From positions 310,001 to 374,000 of the forward strand of contig NW_025813700.1 of assembly GCF_021917145.1 (NCBI RefSeq): a DNA stretch of 64,000 nt. Direction: 5' to 3'. Below the pieces are notes generated by a model that worked only from the letters and a program-made list of their open reading frames with translations, did not search any database and was not told the DNA's origin. Each line of letters opens with the position of its first letter. Positions within the stretch are counted from its first letter, which is position 1. This DNA is from Hypomesus transpacificus. Its lineage: Eukaryota; Chordata; Actinopteri; Osmeriformes; Osmeridae. Below, in pieces: positions 44,452 to 60,611 of the stretch. Position numbers and translations under genes: made by a program.

Positions 44452-47400
44452 ACCCCCTCGTGAAATTATGCAAAAATAACAGTGAACCATCTAAAAGTCA
44501 AAGTTATAAAAGAGGCTATGAATCAGTCGCTGTGGTATTTGGTTGTCTGCGCTCAAAGAGAAATGTCACGATTCCTACCTGAGGCTTTGGCCCCTCATAA
44601 TTGCCTGTTAACCAGTCTTACAGCAAAGTATTGGTCAAACCATTTATTCATTACGATTTGTTGAACCAAAGAATTAGTCAAGAAATGTTTTACAATCCTT
44701 TTGTCTAGCAGGAATTATCTCCAGTTTTTTGCTATCCCTAATGGCTTTGCTCATGAACACGTCATATCTGCATTCTTCTGGCTTTGTCTCTCCTCACTCC
44801 CAGGTCCTCAAGGTGCTGGTAATAATCTCTGTTCCTTAGTTTTCCTTCATAGGCTTGAAAAAACAACAAAAATAAGATTTCTATGTTTCTTGTTGGCACT
44901 TATTTATTTAGTTAGATCAAAAAAATTATCTCCTGTGTGTCGTGATCAACGATCATGATACATTATGACATTGAAAGGTTTATTCTTATTTTATTGTTGT
45001 TATTTTACATCTCTAGTACTGGGTTACTGGGTTTTGAGCCAGTCAGCCATTTGGAGCAGCCGATCTGCCTCTTAGGGTCCCATATGCAGTCAGTCTGCCA
45101 CAGCTTTCCTTGCCAGACACAAAGAATATTCTTGTTGAAATGTTGACGAATAGTACTTGCGGGTAACTGCAATAGCCAAAAGCATGAGGCTCTTTATTTA
45201 GGCTAGTTCTCCTTCAAATATGTTTGCGAACATATTGAAAAGTGACGTATGTGTCTTTTGCTGAAATCGACATGTTTGACTTTGGTTTTGTCTCGTGTTT
45301 TAGTTTCTGAAGTATCTTTCTGAATTGACTGTTGGAGGATGGATGCGTTTGACTGCACTGTGAAGACTTTCTCATTTTCTTTTTGTGTTTCTTTTTTGCT
45401 GGGTAGGCAGTTGGCAGGCCTTCCAAGTCTAGTGCACCAGGCGTGGAAGGGGCAAGGGAGTCTGTTAGGGAGCCAAGTATCTCCTTTCAGTTAGGAAAAA
45501 GCACAGAACAAAGACCATATCACCAGTATCTCATTTTAGTGTCAATGTGGCAGAAATACTCCAATAAAAAATTATGTTTTGAATTAATTTACTCACGGTA
45601 AGACTCTGTTATTTAATTGCACTATTTGCTAGATCAGGGACAGTTGCATTTGAATTAAGGTTATAGCAGTTTTATACAGAGAATTGGCAAACTGACTGAT
45701 TTCATTCCAAAACCATAAATGATAAGATTTTGTAATTGGATGTGGTGTCTCCAAAAAAACCTCATTACCTTAAGCAGTATCCCAGAAAGAGTGGTAAAAT
45801 GACTAGAACTCCTGCTTTCCTCATTAACACATTCATCTGGTGTACACAGTCGAATTACAGTCAAGGTTAGCTGGTTATTATTTGGCTACTGTTTTCACGC
45901 GCAATTTGAAGAAATCAAAGGCCAATGGGTAATAGTACATGTGTGCTCTGAGGTAAAGTTGATGTATTTGACAGGGCATAACAACTAGTAAAGAAACAGG
46001 GAGACTACAGCCTTACTGAACCAAAACCATGTTTTCTGTGATCGAAAAGACAAGGATCAGCCCCCCCGGACTAATATAAAGTGGACATTTTTCCATCTTT
46101 CTACTCCTGAAAAATATCTGCTTTATATTGGTAAAGCCTTAATACTGAGGTATTTCCAGCAAGGGAAGTTTGAGTTAAAGGGGGCTGGTGAGGTGTTCTT
46201 GAACCAACCACTTGAAGACATCTGTTTCACTGGGATTTTGCTCTGCTTTTAATTTGATATTTGAATCACTTGGGATATCTCTCCTGACAGTCCCCAGCTG
46301 CTGTCAGAGCTGGAGGTGAGGAGGATTAAGGCTGTTTTCCCCTTCTCAGCGCACCACTTTCTTGACTGTCCTCTTGGAACTGCTGTGAGGCCTTGTCAGG
46401 ATGACCTCATGCCCCTGCATTATGAATGATTTCAGCGGCATGTTTTACATATTATGCCAGTACACATACACACACACACACCGGGGTTATCTGGAATGAA
46501 GACAGATATCTGCAACCTATAGTCTCTCCACATACGTTTCTGTTGTAAAGAATGTTCCTTCCTTATGGTGTCCTTTCAAATGATGCCTTTTCATGCTGAA
46601 TCCGAACGTCTTCCTGCGCTTTCCTCTAAGCCCCTCACAGCTGTAGTCCGAATGAAGTATGTTCGATTTAGTGCCATTATGGGTTTATAGATTACAATAT
46701 CTCACATCAGGATTTATATTTGTTGGTTTAATGGAACCCTCACCCCTCCAAACCAGACCTGATTGTCAACAGATCCACTTGATATTCATACAGGGTTGCT
46801 CACAGGGAATCTTATGTTCAAATCCATATGAACCCAACTTGTTCCTCACTATTTATGAGTTTTTCAGAATCCTGCTTGTTCGGTTTACTTTTTCCATCCT
46901 TAGCTATCTTAGTTTCATCTGCAAGACGGATCAAATACTATTATTAAGATGCTAGGAATAGTACTCGGTATGTGCGTGTGTTCCCTTGTCAGTAGTTAAC
47001 GACTAACAATCTTTCTGTTTCATTTTCACTCGGTATATATAGCTTCAAGTTAAGACATGACAGTGGTTCACACAGTATGTACCCAGTGCAAATGCAAAAG
47101 ACAAAGACAAAGTATTGTATGTAATTAGATATATTTGGAGATGATTCATTCATTTTAACCAGTTTTGCCTCTGCTGCCTTCAGTATGTCACAGAGTAGGG
47201 ATTGTTGTGGTTTATCGAGGGCAGGTGTATTAGACTTGGTGAGGAGATTTTCATGCATTAGCTGTGATCTTGCCTGTCTAATCACCCCTGAGCCTGTAGG
47301 AAACCGATAAACATGGCCTTTTAGACATCATCATCTCACCTCGGAGAGACGGTGTGTTTTCTGTTTCTTTGCGTACCAAAAGAAAAGGTAGAAATGGAAA

Positions 47401-48980
47401 CTAATGTTCCAAACGAGGGCCTGATCCCCACAGATGTAAGGGTTAAAGTCTGTTGGTTATTCTCTGCCACGGTCATCTTCTGGTGCTCTTTAGATGCTAG
47501 TTGGACTTGAAAGCCCATCTCTGCCAAACCTGCACAGGAATGCAACTATGGGGCATGCACAAGTCCTTCAGGTCCAAAATAATGCAAGATAATTCTGACA
47601 CGGTATACAAGGAGCCAACGTGAGCAACATGTCTAGTTAAAGAATCTCTCAGCTATAGATATTGACACTTCTCAGGGCACCAAGAGGAGTAAGAAAACAT
47701 CACAATCATTTATTTACAAGAAAGGTCTTCATGATTCTCTCCGGTTTAAAATAATGCATGAGATTTCTTCCATCAATTGGTCTAGTGCTGAGGTCACTGT
47801 TTCTTTGTCTCACTGTCACTTTGGTCTGTCAATGCCATTCGTTCTCGTCCTAGTGGATGCTAGCCTATCCCTCCATTGTTTATTATGTACAAATGCCTTG
47901 GCAAAAGCAATGTAATTCTGATCAAAATATAGATAATCATCAACAATCGCACATCATTTGTCGGGGATGGCATTTCTTGCCTCTTCAAACCCGACTACCC
48001 TGTACTTTATTTTGAATAGCCATCTATAAATAATTCTGGGATTTTCTGTGGGCTGACTACATCTTGATAATTTAGAGCGTGGTTTAGTATGGTACATTGT
48101 GGCACAGGCACTGCCTCTCTAAATAATCATAATTGACAGAACAAAGTGAAAAACACCTCAAATCAGTAAATCAGTAGATACTTGTTGTCTTGCAGTGTTT
48201 AAATGGTATTAATCTTCTTTCTAAAGAATGTCTGAAACGATTCGAGTGGATCGATGTGTAATCATTTCAGAGCAGATTATTCCAAATATTATGGTTGATT
48301 TTATCTATACATGACCAATTTTGCTGAGCAAAAAAAATTAAATACCTTAGACTATAGAGCTTATATTAGAAACATGGTTTCTGCTGGCGGTGAGTCAGTG
48401 CTGGCAAACATTTGGTTTCATGTGGCTCATAAACCTTTGTCGCAGCCGGCATCCAGGAGATGAAACAACATGGCTTAATAATGTGTTAAATTGGACATGA
48501 TTTCTGGATAGAGAGCTAATTTTATGCCACCTTCTTCGGCTTCCTCTCTTCATTAATCTGGACATTTGGTTCACTCAACTGGGTTGCAAGAACAAAGGCC
48601 CGCTAGCGTTATTTTATGATTTTAGGTTAATGTTGCGTAGTTATAAATCTCTATCCTTGGTAACCACAGGTCTGAATGTGCCTCGTTCTAGAGGTTGGCT
48701 AGCCTCCTGTTTGAGCCCAGCATGGCTGCATGGCTGCACCCCAGAGTTAGAGCTCCATGTCCCTAGATTTGTTGCTGGCATGTGGATTAATTAGGTCGCT
48801 GACCATGTTTGACATCACATCTTGTCATATACCAAACACCCGTGTAAAGTGAGACTAAGATAGAATATTTTTCTGGTATATTTTTTGCTCAAAGACTAAA
48901 TGTTTAAGATTAGACCCACAGGACATTGCTGGGGTCTTGAGTCCATGAGTTTTCATGCTCTTGTCTCTGTTATTTTGCAG

Positions 48981-51900
48981 GTTGGGAAACAGGAATAATG
49001 TAAAGAACAACTTCGAGCCACGCTTTACTTGATGGACGTTCTTCAAGAAACCAATTTTGCTGTGCTGGCCCCTAACTTGGAACAGGTCAGCCAAGGAGAT
49101 GACAAAGGTACAGGCATATTTACGTATATACTGGTTGTAAAACAGCACAAACTAATTTGCGTGGGATATAACCATTCTTATTGTTGTACAACATAAAGAA
49201 ATGTTACCGCATCATTCCATCCTTCCCCAATGGTTATGAAACGTTAAGCAACAAAGTTTAATGCTACACATTCTTTTAGTTTTCCTGCTATTTAGTTTGT
49301 CTGTGACCTTCAGAGAACTGAATGTAAGAAGCTCCAGTCTTGATATTTAGTGACCTTAACCTTTGCTGCATCTGAATGGATTAGCGATGTGTCATACTCT
49401 GAAAAGATCTGGTGTGTAATGACTGTTTTCTCTAGTCTTGTAGTACCCTCTCCTCTTAGAAATGACACTGTTAATGGTGGATAAGACATTACACAAAGCA
49501 GAGAACAAGTGCACTACCTTATTTAGGAATTGAAAAAATGGGCTAATATTTTAATATATTATGTGTCTCAATATGACTCTATTGTGAATGTCTGTTATAA
49601 TTTTCATACTTTCTCCACAAATGCAGTGCAGAGTGCAGAAAATACAATGATGGACATGAGATTTCTTAAGAAAATCATGTGGCTTTCACCTTTTCAGTTT
49701 AAATTAGCTCTTTTATTCCAGGTTCATGTATAAATTAGTAACATATATAAAAAGGCATGCCCTGTGCATTTGACGTCTGATGAAAAATAAATCGATAATA
49801 AACTGATAAGATGATCTGAAATGCTGGGGAAAATACAAAGAATATATTATATATCCAGTATTCCTCTGTCAAAGACAGTGTTGTTTACATTATTTGTTGA
49901 TAGATTTTTTATTTTTTTGATCTAATCTCTAGAATCACATGAGGAAGGAGGTCAGCTGAAGGCATACAGCGCTTCTCCACCTCAAGAAATCAATCCAACA
50001 GGAAGCCAAGAGTGCGGGAGAACTTCTCTGAACCAATCCCCAGCCCTTCTCATCGCCCCCCCCGAGCCCAACGATGACTCCTCCCCCCACACCGTCTCCC
50101 TCGCCTCCCACACCGCCGAGGCGGTGAGTCCATGGTCACCGTCAGAGGACTGTGGTGAGAAGAACTTTGCCAGGATGGAGTCGGGCAGCGTGTCTGCTCT
50201 GACCGAAGACTGCCTCCTCCGGCAGAGCCGTGCCTGCCTCGGCTGCTTCATAGAGACGAAGGACACCGAGGTAGACCAGACAGAGCCTGGTCTGGGCCTC
50301 AGCCAGGACTACGACGCCTGCCCTGTCGCTGACATCGCCATGCAGTGCATGAGCTCCGGGGACGGACTCCGATATGGGGACCAGCTGCTCTCCGACCAGC
50401 TGCTAAGCTACCCGGCACACAAATCGGAGGTGTCCGAGAAGATGGACGAGGAGAAGTCTGCTGTGGACAGTGACTCGGAGGACCCCACCGCAAAGAGCAT
50501 CTACGAGGGCCTTCTTCTTGACAAATGCAACGGAGACGAGGCTCTGCTGGCTAGCTCCAACCAGGACTGGGGTTGCTTCGAGTCCTTCATCAGCGAGAGC
50601 AAAATCGAGCTGCTCGACCTCTGCTCCAAGAACGACCTTTCCGTCAACCTGTTCTCGGAGGAAGACGTCGACAACTACATGTTCGACGACGAGGACGAGG
50701 ACTCCACCCTGGGCAGCGACGTGTGCTCTTTGAAGATCCGCTACGAGTCATTCCAGGACAACGTCCGGGAGAAGACCAACGCCATCCAGGAGGAGACCCA
50801 GTTCAGTTTCTTCCCCAGCGTGGTGGCGAAAAAAGAGGGGGAGTTTGTCAGGAGGGGAGCTGAGGGGTCCCACATTAAGGGGGAGGTCAAGGTCTGGCCA
50901 GCGGGTGAGAAGGAGGACAAGACTATGTGCAGTTCTTCTGAGGAAACACCGAACGTCAGTCCCGAAAGTAGCTACCTGTTTGACCTGAATAACTCCACGG
51001 AGGACTCTGGCGAGTACAGTGATGACAGTTCCTGCACGGGCTCCTCCCTCGACACCTGTCCGAGCAAAAAAAAGCACCGCTTCCTCTCCAGAGAGAACTC
51101 CAGCTCCTCCAGTCACCTGAGCTACGGGCTGCGGTCCAAGAGGAAAGTCCGGTACAGCGAGGACTACTTGTACGACGTGGACTCCATCGAAAACGAGAAG
51201 ACCGAGAAAATCCCGGAAAAGCGGGACAAGCCGCCGACGGGCCTGAAAAAGGAAAAGGACGACGACTGGTGTCCGAAGAAACAGAGAAAATCCTCCCGAA
51301 AAGAGCCCCCCGTCATAATCAAATACATCATCATCAACAGATTCAAAGGGGAGAAGAACATGTTGGTGAAGCTCGGGAAAATAGACACGTCGGAGACAAC
51401 AGTGAGCTTAAGTAAGGATTTAGTTCATAAGTACCAGAAACTGGCCCCTCTGAAAGCCTACTGGGAGAAAAAGCAGCAGGAGATACGGCAGCGCAGGCTG
51501 GCTGCTGGCGATAAACACAAACGCCTGAACGGCTGCAGGCGTTCACTCAATTCTTGCCCGTCGAAACGAAAATACAGGATCGCAAACAGGGTTCGGATTC
51601 AAAGGATCCATGCTGTAGAGCCCTTGCCAAGTCTCAGCCATCACAAGCGAGAAGGGTGTGCAAAGGATGAGCCTGTCAGTACAGATAGTGTGACGATAAC
51701 CACGACAACCGCTGACTGCGCGGCTAGATTAGACCGAGGCGGCTTCACAGAAAAAAGCCGATCACGAGAGAGGGAGAGGATAAGAGGGGGGAACAAGAAC
51801 GGCAAAATAAGGAAATTCAAAAGTGAGGCTCGACTACTGTGTATGAAAATGAAAGGCGTTCAACGTGAGACCGATGAAATAGCGATAAACCAACAAGAGG

Positions 51901-53867
51901 CTGGGCCAGCTTTCACACACCAAAGCCTCGATGTAGATCACAGCGCCGGCAGCCCCCAGCTTTGTGATGGCTGCCCTTTGAACCCCCCCGAAAAATCTTC
52001 ACCTGCATCTTGTTGCCCCTCTGGCACACTGAGACAGCCTGTAAATACCTCTCTACCGGTTATCCCTGGAGGCTACCTCCAGACCTTACTAGATGCATCG
52101 GATTCATCAAGCAACAATGGGGTCTCCTATTACCCACAGCACCATTCCAGACAGTTTTCTCACGAAATGTCCCAGGGGGAGAATCAATTCAGCAACCTGC
52201 AGCCTTCCCAAAGCTGCGTCCTCTCCCCTCCCTCTGATTCGGAGCTCCAACAGTCGCCCTCAGATCAGATGGAGCCAAACTTCTCCCACACGTGGCAGCC
52301 TAGAGCTGAAGAGCTGTCATTTACACCTGGCTCGGCTATGATAGGCACCGGATACTCTAGCTCCATGCCTTTAACGGTGACAAACGACATGCCGGGGTCA
52401 GGGTACAGTCAAGTAAACATGGACGACGACAGACTTCTGTATGACAAGTCGTATCTGTCCGAGAAGCCACCAGAGGAGGAGTCGGATATCCTCCCAGGTC
52501 AGGTCTCGTCCGAAGACGGTCACGACCAGCTCTGTAGAGTCACCATCAACACAGACAATGGGAGGCTGGTCAGCTATGACTCTGTAGGCTCACTCTCAGC
52601 CTCCTCCAGTAATTACAGCTCCCTCAGTCTGAAACCCTGTGAGAAAGATGGCGAAGACGGGAGCGAGAACTTCTTGGCGCACTGCAGCCCAAAACTGGTT
52701 ATCCAGCAGAGCACTGAGGAAATAACTCCCCTCAGGGAGTCCACCGACCTGCTGGACATCTCCAACTTCACTCCGGATAAATTTCGTCATTCTTCCGTAT
52801 CGGAGATGTCCCCACCGGACACGCCCAGCCTGTCCCCACAGGTGATGGGTCCGGAGTGTCAGGGGAAAGTCCGGGACGGGACTCTCTCCTCTACACCCGG
52901 GGGAAAGTGGGAGCGCCACGTCTCGCAGCCGCAAAATCACGAAGACCGAGCGATAAACAATCAACAGTTCCAGTTCCACGCTTTCGCTTGCGAGGACGAC
53001 ACAGGGTCGATCGATAAGGCCGGCGGCGGCGCGGACGGTTACGACGGAGCCCGATCTATTGATAGAGGCGCGAAAGGTCCAAAATCGAAGAGGAAAACAA
53101 ACAACAAACAGACCCTTGGTCAGGGCTCCGCAGACGAACAGAAGAAAGCCAAGTCTTCGAGGGCTGCCAAGACGCCGAAGAACAAAACACCTCGACAGAA
53201 TGCTCGCGCGTCCAAAAAGATAAAGTCCATGCTTGATGCCAAGGCAGCTCAAGGACCAAATCAGTCAATGCTGGATTTAGATGGTGGAGTCCTTGCTGGA
53301 ATGACAGATGACTGGCCTTTGCTGGGGGAGCATGGTGGGAGCTGGGCAGATGGCAGCACCCCCAATCCTGGGAACGACGACCAGCGAGAGTTTGAGGAGC
53401 CTTCAAATATTCTGTCCAACATCGTCTCTGGAATGGCGGAGGTCCAGAGGTTCATGAAGGTGTCCATCGAGCCGCTGTGGGACCCCATGTCTGGCCTCTG
53501 TCAGCCTCAGGAGGCCAACAGCCTTAAAACTAAGACCCTAAAGATTTTGGCGGGAACCGCACCAGACGTCAGGAAAAAAGCTGGTTATGCTGCATCTACC
53601 GGGACGGGGCGGGGGCGGAAGGCCACGGGGAGGGGGGCAAAAAACCAAGCCAAGTTCCTCCCCTCTAACCCTTTCTTTTCCCCTCTCACTCTGGACAGCA
53701 ACATGTTCAACAAGACCACCCTGGGTCTACCTGGCATATGTGGACCCGCGCACAAGAAAATGTACCGACACAAAACCAGCGCAAAATTTGCTCGGGATGA
53801 GAACAACACTGTTAAGAAGGACTCAACCAAGAACGTAGCGTTGGCCTCTTTTGAGAAACGGAGGTAA
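48981..53867 (+). CDS. nexmif: NEXMIF (KIAA2022) neurite extension and migration factor, two coding exons
   Basis: Nuclear protein linked in mammals to neuronal migration, neurite outgrowth and X-linked intellectual disability. The first supported exon is 48981-49107 with ATG at 49032 (MDVLQETNFAVL). It joins in phase (G|AA) to the exon starting at 49933, which is open to TAA at 53865-53867. The total is about 1336 aa (human 1516). The long exon shows the family core: CLGCFIETKD, YGDQLLSDQLLSYP, LLLDKCNGDEALLASSNQDW, ESKIELLDLCSKNDLSVN, LFSEEDVDNYMFDD, GSDVCSLKIRYESFQDNV, YGLRSKRKVRYSEDYLYDVD, PPVIIKYIIINRFKGEKNML, and a basic C-terminal region with KKMYRHKTSAKFARDEN. No catalytic domain is visible. 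The long exon frame is also open upstream of the conserved block, which supports the upstream coding exon. A further 3' exon via the AG|GTAATA at the stop is possible but not needed. Confidence 0.93.
48998..49003 (+). promoter_or_regulatory. Minimal start-stop uORF (ATG-TAA) in the nexmif 5' leader
   Basis: Within the exon that starts at 48981, an ATG followed at once by TAA lies 28 bases before the proposed nexmif ATG. It has A at -3, whereas the main ATG has T at -3 and G at +4. Such elements can stall scanning ribosomes. Confidence 0.5.
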
Positions 53868-54970
53868 TATATTTTATAGTGGCTGCCGAACACACAGTTA
53901 CACAATTTCCTCACCTTTTTTTTCTTTCTTCTTTCTTTTCTTCTTTCTTTTTTTTGCTGAGTTGTCAGGATCTCCCTTACTCACCCTGACTTACCTGCAA
54001 GTTTTGCATGGCAAAGGCACTTACCCTGTACTCCACCTCCTTCTTTAAACCCCACAAGTTGTGCCGAAGTAGCTGACGTGCATGTGAAATTGTTTGTTCT
54101 ACCTTGAAACTACCTAGCATATTCTGTGATCTCCAGATTGACTTGGATTTCAATCTTGCTGTGGCTGCATTTTTCTTTTCTGACAATGCTGCTTTGTGTT
54201 CTTTGATTTCAGTTGTATTTCAGTTGTCCAAGACGGTTTGACTAATGTATAATCTATGATAAGAAATATGCCTTGAAACTGTATGTATGATGATTTGTTT
54301 GTTTGTTTTTTAATTCTCCTTTTCAGCGGTGCTGCTTTCTTCATCCTATCAGTCTCTGTAGTCTGTCTGTGGCTGCACAAGTCTTTATACAGCACTCACA
54401 GTACTCATCCTTAACATATAGAAAATGGTTGCCTTCTGTTTTACAATAGAGAGGGGAAGTCTGATAGAAACAATCGCATATCCATTCCATTTATCAGTGT
54501 TCCACTGGTGTTGGAGAACCTTCTCTCCCTGTTCTGCTGAGAACAAGTCGTTTCATATGAAAAGGGACATTTTTGTATGTATTATCTCTGCAACTGTCTG
54601 AATTTTCTTATTGTGGAAATGGCATATTTTTGCCATTTTAATGTAAGGGTAGCGGAGGGAGTACCCCTGTAATTATTTTATAAAGCTTGGATGGCATTGA
54701 ATAATTTTGATGTATTCCAGTACATTGCTCTCTGAATTGTAATTTGTCAATGCTATTGTACAGAGACATATGCAGAATATGATAATAATGATAATTGAAA
54801 TGTATGTGCCAAACAATGAAGCTGTACAGACATTTTATCTATATGGATATTTGCTGTTTCAATTTCTTTTTTTGCTATGGTTTGGGATGGAGGTTTTGGA
54901 CAGCCCGCATTCCAGAGGGATTCATTCATTACGCCAAGCCCCTGCAGCTCACAGTGATACATCATCTACA

Positions 54971-56148
54971 ATAAAGTGTCTTTTTTATACAGTCCTTAAA
55001 AATGATTATTAAAGTCACCTAACTCTAAAACCTGCTGACGCACTGGCAAGACAGAGCCTCAATTAAGTGATTACTTTGTTCAAATGTGTTGTGTTGGTAA
55101 CATTACTGTATTGAGAAGTCTTGTTAACTTTATTGAAATATTGTTGTTGTTTTTTTGCTATGAATAGATATTGGTCTTATTTAAATTTGCACTACTCAAG
55201 TTAAGGACCTACTCTCCAAATTGAATCCAGTTTTATTTATATAAAGATCAACAACAAAAAAAGGTGTAATGATAATATACAGTGAGATCAGGAATGGAGA
55301 AGGCAGTTATTGACATGCTGACATCATTGGGGGGAGAGTTGACAGCCTTAGGTGTTCTCTGCCCATTAAAATGTACTGTACTACTACTGAATGAAATGAG
55401 GGTTCGATGTAGCACTGTTGAGCTGCCACAGGGCTGGTAAAGCTACTTCAATTCCATGCAATACTGAAAAGGACAAAAGGATGTGCTGTGTGCCCTATTT
55501 ATGAATGTATTAGATACTTTTATCATGTTGTATGTAGTTCTGCCATTATTGATTATTATTACGTTTTGCCTTTTTTGTTAAAAAAGAATAATGAGCTTTA
55601 TGAATAAAGTAAGTTGTCGCCAGAGGAATTCCAAAAGAACTCAAACATTCTCAAAAATCTTGTATATTTTTCAGTGTTGCAATTTGTACAATATTTTCTA
55701 AGTGTATATTTTTCTTAGAAAGTGCTGTGAAGTATTTGTGTGTATTCCCTTTTTAGCCTATGTAGGCAGTGAAAGGGATGTATTATGACTTGACTGGTTT
55801 TAAAAACCAAAATATCAAACTTAATAGGAACCAGATAAAGAAGACTGGATGACAAGATAAGATATACTGGATTAAACTGTAACATTTTGTTTGGGAGTTT
55901 TGTAGTCAGACCGATCTTGTTGTGAGAGTTTAGTGTAGTGTAAAAAAAAACAAAACAAAGTATGACAAAATATAAAGAAAAATAATATTTGTGATCCATT
56001 GCTGTTTTATAGATTTTCATGTAAATTAACTATATTATTTTGTTTTGTTGTAACCGTTGCAAGGGTTTAAATATTTGTGAAAAAGCCTGTATGGTGATTA
56101 TGTACTATTGGTAATTTGCGAGTTTTGTAATATTGTTTATGGAATAAA
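54971..56148 (+). terminator. Candidate nexmif poly(A) signals in a long 3' UTR
   Basis: AATAAA occurs at 54971-54976, 55603-55608 and 56143-56148, giving possible 3' UTRs of about 1.1, 1.75 and 2.3 kb. The stretch 53868-56845 holds no other gene. It is AT-rich with a (TTTG)n run at 56191-56222. Confidence 0.5.
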
Positions 56149-56190
56149 TATGAAAATGAAAAAGAGCCTTTGCTGCCTTCAAGTGAGCTT

Positions 56191-56222
56191 ATTTGTTTGT
56201 TTGTTTGTTTGTTTGTTTGTTT
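56191..56222 (+). repeat. (TTTG)n microsatellite
   Basis: Eight TTTG/TTGT units between the nexmif 3' end and prps1. Confidence 0.9.
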
Positions 56223-56845
56223 ACACAGTCCACTAGTTTGGAATCTATCCTTCTTGTAAAAAAACATTATTCTCACTCAAGGCAATATTTGAAACTTCAC
56301 AAAGGACCACATCTTTTTAGCAATGCAATAAACAAGCAAAGGGCAAAAAGACACGAAAAGCTATACGTGTAGGTTGTCTTGCAGGAAGAATGATATGCGG
56401 TCACTACTGGTGAAACAAACGTGTTGTGCCAGTAGATGGCACCATTTTATGATTTTCTATTAATTATTTTGCAGAAATAAACCCGTGTATTCACTTTGAA
56501 TGTTAATTTACAAAAAATGAAATTGTAATATTCTTAATAAACGTCAGATGTTTGTCCAGAGAACATGTGGGATGGGCTATCCAATCAGATTTTACAACAA
56601 TGTTGCTTGGCAAACATATAAGCGTGCGCACACGCCAACACGAGTACGTCTCATCTCACGGTAGCCGTGGATTGTCACGTATGATGAAATAGCTAGATAC
56701 AACACTCATTGGTTAGCTTTAACTGCTCATAAGTTAGCTTAATTAGAGAACCATCTTACAGTTCGTCCAGAGGTAGAAGTGGTGTCATTTCGAAGTTTGA
56801 ATTTAGTGAGTCTGAATAAAGACAGGAGTGGTATCGCTATATAAA

Positions 56846-59372
<2,527 letters not shown>

Positions 59373-60605
59373 GAACACCTCATACGTTCTGCGCCGTACC
59401 CTGTCAGACCTGGGAACCTGTACCCATGGAGGCATAGAACGCCACCTTCTCTGCCCGCTCACTCCTTCCCATGTTGGGCAAAGGGATGAAAGTAGTTAGG
59501 GAATACTCTAACCCCCGATTAGATCTTTTTTTTTTATGGAGAGGGTTCTTTCAACCTTACCATGTTTGAGGCTTTCATCGTGTTACATTGCACTAGCTCT
59601 CAATTGGTTTCACTATTGGACATTCCCAACGCAGACCCTTTGGTGTAGTTACTTAGCTTCTGTTGGTATGCCAAGGTGATTCGTCAAGGCATTATCAATG
59701 GAAAGACTGGAAACTCTAGCTAAAGCTGCTGCTGATGCCATATTTCGGAGAAAATGTATACTCCAAAACAATGGGTTACAATTTGAGCTTGTTCTCTTAT
59801 GTCAAAGATATTTTGGGGATTCTGGGAGGATGGGAGTTTGCCAGCCTAACTGTTTCCTAGCTTTTGAGTTTGTCAATTGCTGTTTAATAGAATGATGGTT
59901 GTACACGATTTCATGTGTTTGTGTTTACAGTCATGCTCAGCCATTTTATTGCTACACAAAGCTTGATGTTCTACATGCCATATTCTTGCATACAATTTCA
60001 GTTAAATATCCAAGTGTCCTTAATTCTATACCTTGGCGCGTGATATGAAACATTTGGATGCTGATCAATTTGGTGATTCATGTATTAGTTTCTGTGCCCA
60101 CATTTAATGACTGATGCAAGTTTCATGCATGTTTTTATTTTTTTTTCTCCCCTGCACAGAAAGCAATAACGCTTATATGCATGTAAATTCAAACAGCTAT
60201 AAATGTGCTGTAGCTTGCGTGGTTACAGAGAAGTGAAAGTGCCACTGCTTGGTCAGCACTAATTCAAAATTGCTAATTCACCCATTCATCTCATTTTTTG
60301 TTTACTTTTTTCAGCATGGAGTGGTTTTATTTTTTATTAATTGTCATTGTCACTAAAAGCAATACGGTACACGAGTATGTACTAAGAAAAAAAAAAAAGA
60401 ATTTACTGCTGTTCAACTAATTCGTGATTTTAATAGGGTTTATGTACAGGGCACTGCTCTTTGACCCCATGTCGATTAATTTGAAGATGCCTGTTGCCTT
60501 AATGTTAAATATTGAAGGTTGACATAAATGTATCCCCATATCTGGTATGAACCTGCTTTCTCCTTGGAGACCGATATGAATGTATTGTGTGATAGATTTA
60601 AGATC

Positions 60606-60611
60606 AATAAA
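60606..60611 (+). terminator. prps1 poly(A) signal
   Basis: AATAAA in ATCAATAAAATAG, about 1.23 kb past the stop. The 3' UTR is AT-rich, with long T and A runs at 60135-60150 and 60389-60400. From about 60630 to 61260 I see no gene. Confidence 0.55.

Larger units (their letters stand above)
32761..48980. other. 16-kb region without supported coding exon (uprt-nexmif interval)
   Basis: No frame in this interval shows recognisable protein similarity with splice borders. It must include the nexmif promoter and non-coding 5' exon(s), which I cannot place. Two CpG-richer islands stand out from the AT-rich background: about 36430-36840 (GGGCGCG, TGCGCAGT) and 39680-40080 (GGCTGCGGCGGGCGG, AGCGGCGCGCCGAGC). 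Low-complexity tracts are a 42-C run (38038-38079), a 23-G run (41881-41903), (TG)n (43587-43617) and a 31-C run (44421-44451). One hAT element is described separately. The human neighbour ABCB7 is not seen here. Confidence 0.55.
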
